Shown one piece after another: positions 1-9,353 of a stretch of 64,000 bases of DNA. The stretch covers positions 8,308,001 to 8,372,000 of the forward strand of contig NZ_CP092497.1 in NCBI RefSeq assembly GCF_022479115.1. The letters run 5' to 3'. The DNA comes from Amycolatopsis sp. EV170708-02-1. GTDB taxonomy: Bacteria > Actinomycetota > Actinomycetes > Mycobacteriales > Pseudonocardiaceae. Below the pieces are notes generated by a model. It had not been told where the DNA came from. It did no database searches and saw only the letters and a program-made list of their open reading frames with translations. The position numbers were made by a program, and so were the translations under genes. Within the stretch, counting starts at the first letter, position 1; each line of letters opens with the position of its first letter.

Positions 1-1297
<1,297 letters not shown>

Positions 1298-1331
1298 TTA
1301 CCTTCCAGTTCTAAAGCTCGGAAAACACGAA

Positions 1332-1365
1332 CGCCCCGTTCCCCGGCAATGCGGGGCCCGGGGCG
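1332..1365. promoter_or_regulatory. Hairpin between groES and groEL
   Basis: Arms of 14 bases (1332-1345 and 1352-1365) pair at 12 of 14 positions around a six-base loop, in the gap between the groES stop and the groEL start. Placement suggests an attenuator or an mRNA processing or stability element that sets the GroES:GroEL ratio. There is no clear T tract for a full terminator. Function is inferred. Confidence 0.4.
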
Positions 1366-1385
1366 TCATGCGCTGAGAGCGGACG

Positions 1386-1679
1386 TCAGTTGATGACGGC
1401 CAGCACGTCGCGAGCGGAAAGGATCAAGTAGTCCTCACCGTTGTACTTCACTTCGGTGCCGCCGTACTTGGAGTAGATGACGACGTCGCCGACGGAAACG
1501 TCGAGCGGGACGCGGTTGCCCTTGTCGTCGATGCGGCCCGGGCCCACGGCCAGAACCTTGCCCTCCTGGGGCTTCTCCTTGGCGGTGTCGGGGATGACGA
1601 GGCCGGAAGCGGTCGTCTCCTCGGCCTCACTCGTCTGGACAACGATCTTGTCCTCGAGCGGCTTGATGTTCACGCTCAC
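1386..1679 (-). CDS. groES: Co-chaperonin GroES
   Basis: 10 kDa lid of the GroEL chamber, cytosolic. I chose the GTG at 1679 (protein begins [14 protein letters not shown], 97 residues, normal for the family) over a GTG at 1694, because a GGAGGT ribosome site lies about nine bases before it. The mobile-loop region ([18 protein letters not shown]) and the conserved end ([13 protein letters not shown]) are intact. First gene of the groESL operon; a CIRCE operator lies about 100 bp upstream, so heat-shock control by HrcA is expected. Confidence 0.97.
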   Translation of the reverse strand: MSVNIKPLEDKIVVQTSEAEETTASGLVIPDTAKEKPQEGKVLAVGPGRIDDKGNRVPLDVSVGDVVIYSKYGGTEVKYNGEDYLILSARDVLAVIN

Positions 1680-1778
1680 CGGGTTGACCTCCACGGTCGT
1701 CGAAAGCGTTGGCAGGATTAGTTACGGCTCCTACCACCCCCGCCGTCGCGGGTGCCGGGGCGTGTTCGGGCCGTGCAA

Positions 1779-1805
1779 TTAGCACTCTAGCCATGTGAGT
1801 GCCAG
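1779..1805. promoter_or_regulatory. CIRCE operator (HrcA binding site) of groESL
   Basis: TTAGCACTC (1779-1787), nine-base spacer, GAGTGCCAG (1797-1805). Read on the groES strand this is CTGGCACTC-N9-GAGTGCTAA, the form known before actinobacterial groES genes. HrcA, the expected repressor, is not encoded in this window. Confidence 0.9.
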
Positions 1806-1903
1806 CTTCGCAAGGAGGGTCCGCTCACCTCGTCCCCGAGCGCTTGACCGGCCGTTTTCGCGTCCCGGCGGGCAAGGGGGTGCCGCGCCCCGAGCGTCGG
1901 CTG

Positions 1904-2029
1904 CACGCGCACGCCGTCGACCGGGACGACGACCTGAAGATCGGAGTCAAGTCCACGCCGATCCTGTTCGGCCGCCAAGACCGGCCTGTCGAGTTCCACG
2001 TCGCCGTCATGGCCGCAGGCGTGCTTGTT
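1904..2029 (+). pseudogene. Remnant of a UbiA-type prenyltransferase gene
   Basis: The plus strand encodes HAHAVDRDDDLKIGVKSTP followed by ILFGRQDRP and a short hydrophobic stretch. This closely matches the second aspartate motif of UbiA-type aromatic prenyltransferases (YAxxDRDDDxxIGxKSTAILFG). Nothing before or after it resembles the rest of the family: the upstream frame lacks the first NDxxD motif and membrane helices, and the frame ends at the palindromic repeat at 2104. I read it as a degraded gene fragment in the gap between groES and the HAD gene, not a working gene. Recognition is from memory of the family motif only. Confidence 0.6.
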
Positions 2030-2103
2030 CCGTCCACCAGAGCAGGCCTCACCGCGCGCCGGGAGCGTCCGGGCGAACAAGCACGTCGGCCTGGTGGCGG
2101 AGC

Positions 2104-2123
2104 GCGTTTAGCCCGCTAAACGC
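2104..2123. repeat. Palindromic repeat (copy 1), overlaps 3' end of HAD gene
   Basis: GCGTTTAGCCCGCTAAACGC, a perfect core copy of the dispersed palindrome described in the findings. On the minus strand it supplies the last residues (LRLAG) and the TAA stop of the HAD phosphatase gene. Confidence 0.9.
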
Positions 2124-2758
2124 AGGTCGGCGAGGTCGGTCACCAGGGCATCGGGGTCGAGGGCGGCGAGGGCCCTGCGCTTCGCGGGCGTCTTCGCGAG
2201 GGCGATCGAAGCGACACCGGCGGCGCGAGCGGCCAGGACGTCCGCGGCCGAGTCACCGACCATGACGCACTGCCCCGGCGACGTGCCGAGCGCCTTCACC
2301 GCGGCGTCGAGGAGCGCCGGCTGTGGTTTCAGGCGCGCCGGGTCGCTCGTCGTCCGCGCGCTGATCCCGCGAACGAACTCGGCCAGGTCGTGCAGGCCCA
2401 GGAAGGACCGGATCGCGTCGACGGAGTTGTTGCTGACGATCGTCACCGTGAACCCCTGCGCACGCCAGTCACGGAGCACGTCCGCCACACCGGGCGACGG
2501 CGAGATCTGCGCGACGGCCTCCCCTTCGAAGCGGCTGAGCTGCCGCTCGACGACGCGCGCGGCGTTCGGACCGCACGAGGCCGCGTACCGGAGCACGTCG
2601 AACGGATCGGCCGTGGAGATCAACTCGGGCTCGACGAGGCGTTTCAGCCTGTCGGCCACCTCGCTCGCCGGAAGCCTGGCGAACACGTCGCACACCGGCC
2701 CGTCGAAGTCGAGGAAGACATGGTCCTTCTCCTGCAGAAGCTCCTTCACCCCACCCAT
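2108..2758 (-). CDS. HAD-superfamily phosphatase
   Basis: Predicted phosphoglycolate-phosphatase-like hydrolase, substrate unknown. HAD motif I is DFDGPVCD near residue 18 (first Asp is the nucleophile), motif II the TIVSNNS stretch near residue 105, motif III the lysine in RLKPQP, motif IV GDSAADVLAA near residue 165. The start is uncertain: ATG at 2758 is preferred over a GTG at 2767; a GTG at 2746 is also possible. About 216 residues, normal for the family. The last codons and the stop lie inside a palindromic repeat, so the original C-terminus may have been replaced when the repeat arrived. Confidence 0.8.
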   Translation of the reverse strand: MGGVKELLQEKDHVFLDFDGPVCDVFARLPASEVADRLKRLVEPELISTADPFDVLRYAASCGPNAARVVERQLSRFEGEAVAQISPSPGVADVLRDWRAQGFTVTIVSNNSVDAIRSFLGLHDLAEFVRGISARTTSDPARLKPQPALLDAAVKALGTSPGQCVMVGDSAADVLAARAAGVASIALAKTPAKRRALAALDPDALVTDLADLRLAG

Positions 2759-2781
2759 GCCCCCCACCTTGCCACCGACCT

Positions 2782-2801
2782 GCGTTTAGCCCCCTAATCG
2801 C
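2782..2801. repeat. Palindromic repeat (copy 2), GCGTTTAG/CTAATCGC type
   Basis: GCGTTTAGCCCCCTAATCGC with flank CGACCT on the left and GATCTGG on the right. It lies upstream of the HAD gene start and of the amidase gene, in a 144 bp divergent promoter region. Downstream of it, CCGACC-N5-GGTCGG (2846-2862) forms a small inverted repeat near the amidase promoter. Confidence 0.85.
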
Positions 2802-2902
2802 GATCTGGAGGGACCTTACGGACGAAGCCGGTTTCTGGTTAGGTTCCGACCATTGGGGTCGGTCCTGTTCGAGCAGACCTAGTCATCTGGGGGTATACGC
2901 CC

Positions 2903-4786
2903 ATGCCGCGTCCCTTCCGTCCCGTTACCCGGCGCCGATCCAAACGGACCGCCGGGCTCGCGATCCTCAGCCTCGCCGCCGGCCTCCTCGCCGCGGTCCC
3001 CGCCGAAGCCACCCCCGCGGACCAGCAGCGTCAGCGGGACTTCGCGGCCGCCGCGCAAGAATTCGGCGTCCCCGAGAACGTCCTCCTCGGCGTCTCCTTC
3101 CTGGAGTCACGCTGGGATTTCAACGCCGGCACCCCGAGCACGTCCGCCGGCTACGGCCCGATGCACCTGACCGACCTGCGCGAAGCGGGCACGGGCACGC
3201 ATCACGACGAAGGCGAGGAGGACCCGCGCGGCGACGACGCCCGCCCGGCGAAACTCCCGGTGACGCCGGCGCCGAAGCCTCCCCCGCCCGGCCTCCAGAC
3301 CATCGACGAGGCTGCCTCGCTGATCGGCCAGGACGTCGCGACACTGCGCACGAACACCACCCAGAACATCCGCGGCGGCGCCGCCCTGCTGGCGAAGTAC
3401 CAGCGCGAAACCGGCGATTGGAGGGCCGCGGTCGCGCGCTACAGCGGCGCGAAGGACGCCGAGGGAGCGCAGTCCTTCGCCGACGAAGTCTTCGACACCA
3501 TCTCGAAGGGCGTCAGCCGCAGGACCGACGATGGTCAGAACGTCACCCTCGCCGCGTCGCCGGTGAGCCCGGCGCGCACCCAGGCGGAAGCCCCGAGGAC
3601 CGAGTGCCCGAAGAAGGTCTCGTGCCTTTCGGTGCCGGCGCCGTACCAGGAGCTGCCGAACAACGACTACGGCAACCACGACAAGGCGGACCGGCCGAAG
3701 AGCCAAAAGGTCGAATACATCATCATCCACGACACCGAGGGCTACTGGGACACGGCGATGGACCTTGTCACCGACCCGACGTACGTGAGCTGGCACTACA
3801 CGATCCGCTCCTCGGACGGTCAGATCGCGCAGCACGTGCCGACGAAGGACGTCGCCTGGCACGCGGGCAACTGGTACGTCAACGCGAAGTCCGTCGGCAT
3901 CGAGCACGAGGGCTTCGCCGCGAAGGGCACTTGGTACACGGAGGCGATGTACCGCACCTCCGCGAAGCTCGTCGCCTACCTCGCGCGGAAGTACGACATC
4001 CCGCTCGACCGCGCACACATCCTCGGCCACGACAACGTCCCCGGCACGATCCCCTCGACCATCCGGGGCATGCACTGGGATCCGGGCCCGTACTGGGACT
4101 GGGCGCACTACTTCGAGTTGATGGGCGCGCCGCTGTCCGGCTTCGGCCGTCCCGGCTCGCCACTGGTGACCATCACCCCGGACTTCGCCACGAACCAGCC
4201 CGCATTCACCGGTTGCGAAACCGCCGGAAAGCCTTGCCCGGCAAGGGGTTCCGGTTCGGTCGTGCTGCGCAGCGAGCCGAGCGACACCGCGCCGCTGCTC
4301 AAGGACATCGGCCTGCGCCCGGACGGTTCGGCGAGCACGATGGCCGTTTCCGACATCGGCAGCCGCGCGGAGACCGGCCAGCGTTACGTGGTCGCCGAGC
4401 GGCGTGACGGCTGGACGGCGATCTGGTACCTCGGCCAGAAGGGCTGGTTCCGCGACCAGCGCACGACGAGCCCCGCGTTCGGTCTGGTGGTCACGCCGAA
4501 GCCCGGCCTGGCGACCGTGCCGGTGTTCGGCCGCGCGTATCCCGAAGCCGAGGCCTATCCGGCGAACGTGCCGGTGCAGCAGGTGATCCCGCTGCCGTAC
4601 ACGTTCTCGGCCGGGCAGCGGTACTCGGTCGGCAACGTCCTCGGTTCCGAGTACTACTCGGCGACGACGTTCGACCCGGCGAACCACGTGGTCGTCAAGG
4701 GCAAGACGAAGTACGTGCAGATCCAGTTCGGACACCGCGTCGCCTTCGTGAAGGCGGACGACGTCCGGATCCTGCCCGCGCTCTGA
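2903..4786 (+). CDS. Secreted N-acetylmuramoyl-L-alanine amidase
   Basis: Peptidoglycan hydrolase that should cut the amide between muramic acid and the stem peptide. 627 residues. Residues 1-36 form a signal peptide (RRRSKR, hydrophobic core, AEA cleavage site). Residues about 40-220 look like a lysozyme/transglycosylase-type helical domain (FLESRWD with a possible catalytic Glu, QNIRGGAALLAKYQ). Residues about 270-400 are an Amidase_2 domain with the zinc ligands in IIIHDTEG, HILGHDN and HWDPG. The C-terminal 200 residues resemble SH3-type wall-binding modules. Start at ATG 2903, giving a proper signal peptide. It converges on the glycosyltransferase gene with a 14 bp gap. Possible alternative: phage-type lysin, but the signal peptide argues for a housekeeping wall enzyme. 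Confidence 0.9.
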   Translation: MPRPFRPVTRRRSKRTAGLAILSLAAGLLAAVPAEATPADQQRQRDFAAAAQEFGVPENVLLGVSFLESRWDFNAGTPSTSAGYGPMHLTDLREAGTGTHHDEGEEDPRGDDARPAKLPVTPAPKPPPPGLQTIDEAASLIGQDVATLRTNTTQNIRGGAALLAKYQRETGDWRAAVARYSGAKDAEGAQSFADEVFDTISKGVSRRTDDGQNVTLAASPVSPARTQAEAPRTECPKKVSCLSVPAPYQELPNNDYGNHDKADRPKSQKVEYIIIHDTEGYWDTAMDLVTDPTYVSWHYTIRSSDGQIAQHVPTKDVAWHAGNWYVNAKSVGIEHEGFAAKGTWYTEAMYRTSAKLVAYLARKYDIPLDRAHILGHDNVPGTIPSTIRGMHWDPGPYWDWAHYFELMGAPLSGFGRPGSPLVTITPDFATNQPAFTGCETAGKPCPARGSGSVVLRSEPSDTAPLLKDIGLRPDGSASTMAVSDIGSRAETGQRYVVAERRDGWTAIWYLGQKGWFRDQRTTSPAFGLVVTPKPGLATVPVFGRAYPEAEAYPANVPVQQVIPLPYTFSAGQRYSVGNVLGSEYYSATTFDPANHVVVKGKTKYVQIQFGHRVAFVKADDVRILPAL

Positions 4787-4800
4787 AGCCGTCCCCGGGG

Positions 4801-6189
4801 TCAGGAGTCCAGTGCGACCTTGACCCCGGGGGCGTGCTCGGTGTTCCGCCGCGTCTTCGACCAGCCGTTGCGGCCGCGCACCAGCCGGAACAGCGCCCGC
4901 CACGACGTGATGTAGAACGTGTAGATGTACAGCGCGTAGGCGAAACCCATCCCGAGTCCACGTAGGACATTGCGGCTCTTCAGGCATTTGTACTGGTAGA
5001 TCGGGCCCCACACGATGAACGGCAGCAGCCCGAAAGAGCCGTAGATCGCGAACAGGATCCACGCGCCGTCGTCGGCGAACCAGGTCCACACCTGCGCCGG
5101 ATCGCCCGCGGTGCTGAAGAGCAGCAGGATGAACGGGATCGGGTACAGCAGCGAGCCGAGCAGCTGCATCCACGGCTGCGCGAGGTAGTACATCATCTCG
5201 GCCGCGCCCAGCGTGCTCACATGCGGCGAATCCCAGATCCGCCGGAGATACCGCGAACACTGCATCGTGCCCTGGCCCCAGCGCGTGCGCTGCACCAGGA
5301 ACCGCCGCAGGCTGTACAGCCCTTCCTGCTTCACATGGGAATCCGGGGTGTAGCCGGTCCGCCAGCCCGCGGTCAGCAGGTGCACGCCGAGTTCGAAGTC
5401 CTCCAGCAGCGAACCCCGCCACGGCTGTTCGTCCGGCCCGGCGATGGAGTCCAATGCGGACAGTCGCGTGAACTGACCGTTGCCGCCCATGGAGATCGTG
5501 CCGGTGAAGCCGCGCGAGGTCTGGATGGCCGCGATGGCCGTACGGAACTCGAGATCCTGCATCTGGGCCAGCTTCAACCCGAAGGCACGGGAGAACCAGT
5601 TCTTCCCCGGCGGACGGGTGCCGGCGTTGCCCATCCAGACGTCGAGTTGCACGGCGCCGATCGTCTCGTCGCCGAAGAGATGGTCCGCGGCGCACACCTC
5701 GAGGCAGTTCTCCGCCGGCCGTCCGTCCGCGTCGACGACCACGACGACCACGTCGTCACGGCTCGCGTCCGGGCCCATCCAGTCGTTGAGCGCCTGATAG
5801 GCGGCGTTGAGCGCGTCGCCCTTGCCCGTCCTCGCTTCCGGACGGCGCCGGGGAACCAGGTGCAGATACGGGTCGTAACCGCCGTTGCGCCGCCAGATCG
5901 ACTTGACCACGCGCGCCGTGCGGTCCTCGGAATCGTCGTCGACGACCCAGACGTGCGCGTGCCGGAACGTCGAACGCAGGTACCGCACGGTTTCCCGGAT
6001 GACGGTCTGTTCGTCCCGGCACGGCACGAAGAAGTGCCAGGTGAAGTCGCCCGCGTCGCCTACGGGCGCGGGTTTGCGCCGCAGGTACGGCACGACGATC
6101 ACGACCACGTACACGATGAACGCCACGCTCATGGTGAGCGCGAAGGCCTGCGTGATCGCCAGAAGGATCTTGATCGAGCCGCCGCCCAT
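4801..6189 (-). CDS. Membrane-bound family 2 glycosyltransferase, processive type
   Basis: Predicted polysaccharide synthase of the cellulose/hyaluronan synthase class; sugar unknown. 462 residues from ATG 6189, which overlaps the stop of the exosortase-like gene (ATGA). One membrane helix at the N-terminus (about residues 8-33) and about four near the C-terminus (from residue 330). The GT2 motifs are present: VDDDSED near 95, DADGRP near 160, EDFELG near 265, and QRTRWGQG near 305 (the QxxRW mark of processive enzymes). Tight coupling to the exosortase-like gene suggests they act on the same surface product or glycoprotein. Confidence 0.85.
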   Translation of the reverse strand: MGGGSIKILLAITQAFALTMSVAFIVYVVVIVVPYLRRKPAPVGDAGDFTWHFFVPCRDEQTVIRETVRYLRSTFRHAHVWVVDDDSEDRTARVVKSIWRRNGGYDPYLHLVPRRRPEARTGKGDALNAAYQALNDWMGPDASRDDVVVVVVDADGRPAENCLEVCAADHLFGDETIGAVQLDVWMGNAGTRPPGKNWFSRAFGLKLAQMQDLEFRTAIAAIQTSRGFTGTISMGGNGQFTRLSALDSIAGPDEQPWRGSLLEDFELGVHLLTAGWRTGYTPDSHVKQEGLYSLRRFLVQRTRWGQGTMQCSRYLRRIWDSPHVSTLGAAEMMYYLAQPWMQLLGSLLYPIPFILLLFSTAGDPAQVWTWFADDGAWILFAIYGSFGLLPFIVWGPIYQYKCLKSRNVLRGLGMGFAYALYIYTFYITSWRALFRLVRGRNGWSKTRRNTEHAPGVKVALDS

Positions 6190-6743
6190 CAGGCGGCCAC
6201 GCGTTCGGCGCGGGGCTTGCGGGTGCTCAGCCAGACGAACAGCACGAGGGCGATCGCGCCGCCGAGGACGCTGACCATCGAACCGAGCAGGGTGTGACCC
6301 CAGTAATAGCCTTCGTCGATACCCATCACGTTCACGAGACCGACGATGGCCAAAACCCTCATCTGATTGACAAGAATGACGACGATCGCGGAAATGAGTA
6401 ACGAAGTGAAGAGCCGCTTCGCATTTCCCGGACGGAAATACAACATGACGGCGGTCACCAGCAGCAGTGGCAGCAACATGAATGCCGACGAGCATTCCGG
6501 GGTCATTCTTAACCCGAGTGGAGTATCGCCCGACAACCCAAAGTAGACAGTCTCGCGTTCACCGGCGACGAAGACACCCGATGTGGTGATGACCCTCAGT
6601 ATCAGGCCGGAGAGCTGGACTTCGAAAACCCGGTACAGGCGTTCGGCCAGCACCAGGCCGACCGCGACGGCGAGCACCGCCAGCACCGCCATACGCAGCG
6701 GAAACCGGCTGGAACTCGGCAAGGGAGCGCTCGCAACGGCCAC
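6189..6743 (-). CDS. Exosortase/archaeosortase-like membrane protease
   Basis: 184 residues, GTG start at 6743, about five to six membrane helices. It carries the three spaced marks of the exosortase/archaeosortase superfamily: a cysteine in TPECSSAF (residues about 81-88), an arginine in NQMRVLAIV (about 124), and a histidine in YWGHTLLG (about 146). These enzymes remove C-terminal signals (motif, helix, basic tail) from exported proteins. It is translationally coupled to the GT2 gene downstream. The secreted protein gene at 7120, divergently placed, has a matching C-terminal helix and basic tail and is the obvious candidate substrate. No canonical PEP-CTERM motif is visible, so the substrate motif is unknown. 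Confidence 0.75.
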   Translation of the reverse strand: MAVASAPLPSSSRFPLRMAVLAVLAVAVGLVLAERLYRVFEVQLSGLILRVITTSGVFVAGERETVYFGLSGDTPLGLRMTPECSSAFMLLPLLLVTAVMLYFRPGNAKRLFTSLLISAIVVILVNQMRVLAIVGLVNVMGIDEGYYWGHTLLGSMVSVLGGAIALVLFVWLSTRKPRAERVAA

Positions 6744-7119
6744 GGTGACCCTCTCAGGAAAGACGCAGCAGACGACGGGGATCCGGCGCAGCGGACAGGA
6801 ACTCGCCGACGAGAGTAAGTCAGCGGGAACCGGCCCTTTCGACCGGGGTTCGCATTTCCAACGTGATCATGGGCCCTTTCGGCACGATCGTGGAAAAACT
6901 GACTAGGCCGAAAGAGTGAACCCTTCGTCGACCTGCGGAAAATGTTCGCAAGACCACCTGATCCGGTGATCCTCGCAGTTTTCTGTTCAATTTAAGAAAC
7001 ACTCGGCGATAGACGATCCGCGAGCCGAGTCAGGCCAGCTGAGGATTCGTCCGCAACGGTTGTGCCCTCGTGCCGACCGCAGATGAGAGAAACCCCCACG
7101 AATCAATTCGGAGGACCAG
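6744..7119. other. Divergent intergenic region, exosortase-like gene / anchored protein
   Basis: 376 bp without a supportable gene. It must hold promoters for the minus-strand exosortase-GT2 pair and for the plus-strand anchored protein. It is less GC-rich than its surroundings (for example around 6960-7005). None of the palindromic repeats occurs here. A GGAGGA ribosome site (7110-7115) precedes the TTG start at 7120. Confidence 0.5.
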
Positions 7120-7896
7120 TTGAAGAACACGCACCTCTTGCGACGAGGCGGAGTACTCGCCGCTGTGGTGGCGAGCGTGGCTCTCGCCGGTGCGGTGCCC
7201 GCCTCGGCGGCCCCCGGCGACGGCTCCGCGTATGGCGTCAAGGTCGATGTGAAGCTCCTCGGCCTCGACGCGGTGAAGGCCGGGCCGCTCGCCGAGGCGA
7301 AGACCTCCGGGCCGACCGCCAACAGCCTCGCGAAGGTCAACCTCACCGGTGTGCTGACCGCGGGCGCGATCAACACCGAAGCCAAGCGCGACGACAACTC
7401 CGGTGCCGTGACCGCCAAGGCCAGCACCGCCGATGTCGGCTTGCCGCTGCTGAAGAACGCCCTCGGCGACGTCGGCGTCAAGGTCGTCGAAGCCACCTGC
7501 ACCGCGACCCAGAAGGGTGTGCAGGGCGCGACGAACCTGGTCGGCGCGAACCTGGGCAGCGCGGGCGCGGTCGACGCGACGCCGGCCCCGAACACGCAGA
7601 TCAAGGTCGGCCTCGGCACGGTCAACGTCGCGACGATCATCCTGAACGAGCAGATCAAGAACCCGGACGGCAGCCTCACGGTCAACGCCATCCACGTGAA
7701 GCTGCTCGGTGACGCCCTCACCCCGCTCGGCTCGGGCGACGTGATCGTCTCGTCGGCGACCTGCGGTCCGGCCGGTCTGCCCGTGCCGCTCGCTTCGGGC
7801 GCGGGGCTGTGGATCGGTCTCGGCCTGCTCGGTGCCGTCGCCATCCCGGTCGGCATCCGCGTGGTCCGCAACCGGCGTCCGGCGACCACCGCCTGA
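7120..7896 (+). CDS. Secreted surface protein with C-terminal anchor (choice-of-anchor type)
   Basis: 258 residues from a TTG start placed by the GGAGGA at 7110-7115. Residues 1-31 are a signal peptide (LLRRGG, Ala/Val core, ASAAPG cleavage). The middle (about 32-215) is a Gly/Ala/Val/Thr-rich beta-type region with two cysteines (VEATCTA, SSATCGPAG). The C-terminus is LPVPLASGAGL, a membrane helix, then RVVRNRRPATTA. This signal-body-helix-basic-tail plan resembles actinobacterial proteins annotated as choice-of-anchor P family, as far as I recall that family. It has no LPXTG. It is a likely substrate of the neighbouring exosortase-like protein (inference). Confidence 0.7.
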   Translation: MKNTHLLRRGGVLAAVVASVALAGAVPASAAPGDGSAYGVKVDVKLLGLDAVKAGPLAEAKTSGPTANSLAKVNLTGVLTAGAINTEAKRDDNSGAVTAKASTADVGLPLLKNALGDVGVKVVEATCTATQKGVQGATNLVGANLGSAGAVDATPAPNTQIKVGLGTVNVATIILNEQIKNPDGSLTVNAIHVKLLGDALTPLGSGDVIVSSATCGPAGLPVPLASGAGLWIGLGLLGAVAIPVGIRVVRNRRPATTA

Positions 7897-7917
7897 CCTG
7901 GGTGAAGTGAGGTCGAA

Positions 7918-8097
7918 ATGTACAAGTTGCCTGGCGCCGGAGTCGGCGTCGCCGGTGGCGGGGTGGGTGCCCTCGCCGCCACCGGGGCCGATGTCGGCTG
8001 GTGGCTGGCCGTCGGCGTGATCCTGCTGGTTCTCGGAACCATCGCGGTCATCGCGGGCTACCGCCGCACGAAACGGCTCGGCGAGATGGGGAGCTGA
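7918..8097 (+). CDS. Tiny peptide that is nearly all sorting signal (LAATG)
   Basis: A 59-codon frame: ATG at 7918, TGA at 8095. It begins MYKLPGAGVGVAGGGVGALA, continues LAATGADVGWW, then a strong membrane helix (LAVGVILLVLGTIAVIAG) and a basic tail (YRRTKRLGEMGS). LAATG-helix-arginines is the layout of a class E sortase (LAXTG) signal, but there is no mature protein in front and no signal peptide. A purine-rich GGTGAAGTGAGG stretch 5-16 bases upstream could serve as ribosome site. It lies 21 bp after the anchored protein and is probably cotranscribed. Function unknown. Confidence 0.6.
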   Translation: MYKLPGAGVGVAGGGVGALAATGADVGWWLAVGVILLVLGTIAVIAGYRRTKRLGEMGS

Positions 8098-8201
8098 CCC
8101 TCCCCCGGACGGAACGGCCGCCGGCGTGGGCCCCTCGCGCGCCGGCGGCCACCACCCGCGTTTTGCGGGACACTCGAAACGTGGATGAGGAGTGCGAACG
8201 C

Positions 8202-9353
8202 GTGGATGTGATGTTGCTGGCCGGGACGCGGCCGGAGGCGGTCAAGCTCGCGCCGCTGGCGCTGGCACTGGCGGAACACCCGCACCTGCGGCCCTTCGTC
8301 GTCCACAGTGGACAACATCAGGGCATGGTCGAGCAGGCGCTGATCCCGTTCGGCCTGCCGGTCGACGCCTGGCTCGACATTCCGCCGAGGACCACCGGTA
8401 CCCAGGCGGAACTGGTCTCCGGCCTGCTTCCCGCGCTCGACGAGGTGCTGCGCCGGGTCGCCCCGGCCGCGATCGTCGTCCAGGGTGACACGACGACGGC
8501 ACTCGCGGGCGCGCTCGCCGCGTTCTGGCAGGGCGTCCCGGTCGTGCATCTGGAAGCGGGACTGCGCACACACGACCTCGCCGCACCGTTCCCCGAAGAG
8601 GGCACGCGGCAGATGATCTCGCGTATCGCCGCCCTGCATCTCGCGCCGACGACGGGCGCCGCGGCCGCGCTGCGCACGGAAGGTGTTCCGCGCCAACGGA
8701 TCGCCGTCACCGGCAACACCGTCGTCGACGCCGTGATCGCGATCGCCGAGCGCGATCTCCCCGCACGGGACACCGCGCTCGCCTTGCTGGAGATGGAAAT
8801 CGCCGAGGCGGGTGAGCGGCTCGTCCTCGTGACGTCGCACCGTCGCGAGTCCTGGGGCGAACCGTTGGGCCGCACACTCGCGGCCATCGAGCTGATCGTC
8901 GCGGAACACAGCGACGTCCAGGTGCTGTTCCCGGTGCATCCCAATCCGGCCGTGCGGGACCAGGTGACGACCGCGCTCGGCGGGACGCCGCGGGTGACGA
9001 TCACCGAGCCGCTCGAATATCCCGATCTCGTACGCGCGCTGCGGCTCGCCGAGCTCGTCCTGACCGATTCCGGTGGCATCCAAGAGGAAGCGCCGACCTT
9101 CGGCACCCCCGTCCTGGTGCTTCGCGACGTCACCGAACGACGTGAAGCCGTCGAAGCCGGCTGCGCCTGGCTGGTCGGGACGGACACCGGCCTCATCGCC
9201 GACACCGCGGCGAAGATCCTGCGTGGCGACCTTCACCCGACGCACGCCGGAAACCCTTACGGAGACGGCAATGCCGCCGCCTTGTCGGTGGCGGCGCTGG
9301 AGGAGCTGCTCAACCTCGCACCGGCGCCGCGCACCGCCGCCGAATCCCGCTAG
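8202..9353 (+). CDS. wecB: UDP-N-acetylglucosamine 2-epimerase (non-hydrolysing)
   Basis: Converts UDP-GlcNAc to UDP-ManNAc for surface polysaccharides. 383 residues from GTG 8202, chosen because GAGGAG (8186-8191) sits ten bases upstream. Family marks: [15 protein letters not shown] near the start, HSGQHQGM (about 36), [14 protein letters not shown] (about 93), VHLEAGLRT (about 117), [13 protein letters not shown] (about 210), and [20 protein letters not shown] (about 287). Its last four bases overlap the stop of the convergent tsaD gene. It may feed the GT2 enzyme at 4801 (inference). The segment at 8301-8313 contains the GTCCACAGTGGAC motif noted in the findings. Confidence 0.92.
   Translation: MDVMLLAGTRPEAVKLAPLALALAEHPHLRPFVVHSGQHQGMVEQALIPFGLPVDAWLDIPPRTTGTQAELVSGLLPALDEVLRRVAPAAIVVQGDTTTALAGALAAFWQGVPVVHLEAGLRTHDLAAPFPEEGTRQMISRIAALHLAPTTGAAAALRTEGVPRQRIAVTGNTVVDAVIAIAERDLPARDTALALLEMEIAEAGERLVLVTSHRRESWGEPLGRTLAAIELIVAEHSDVQVLFPVHPNPAVRDQVTTALGGTPRVTITEPLEYPDLVRALRLAELVLTDSGGIQEEAPTFGTPVLVLRDVTERREAVEAGCAWLVGTDTGLIADTAAKILRGDLHPTHAGNPYGDGNAAALSVAALEELLNLAPAPRTAAESR

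Noticed and set aside
3107..5695. 862-codon minus-strand frame across the amidase and part of the GT2 gene
   Set aside because: Very biased composition (Arg, Ala, Val, Asp), covers two well supported genes in other frames, no family motif.
9350..9353. Overlapping stop codons of wecB and tsaD (CTAG)
   Set aside because: A four-base convergent overlap is common in compact genomes and needs no special explanation.
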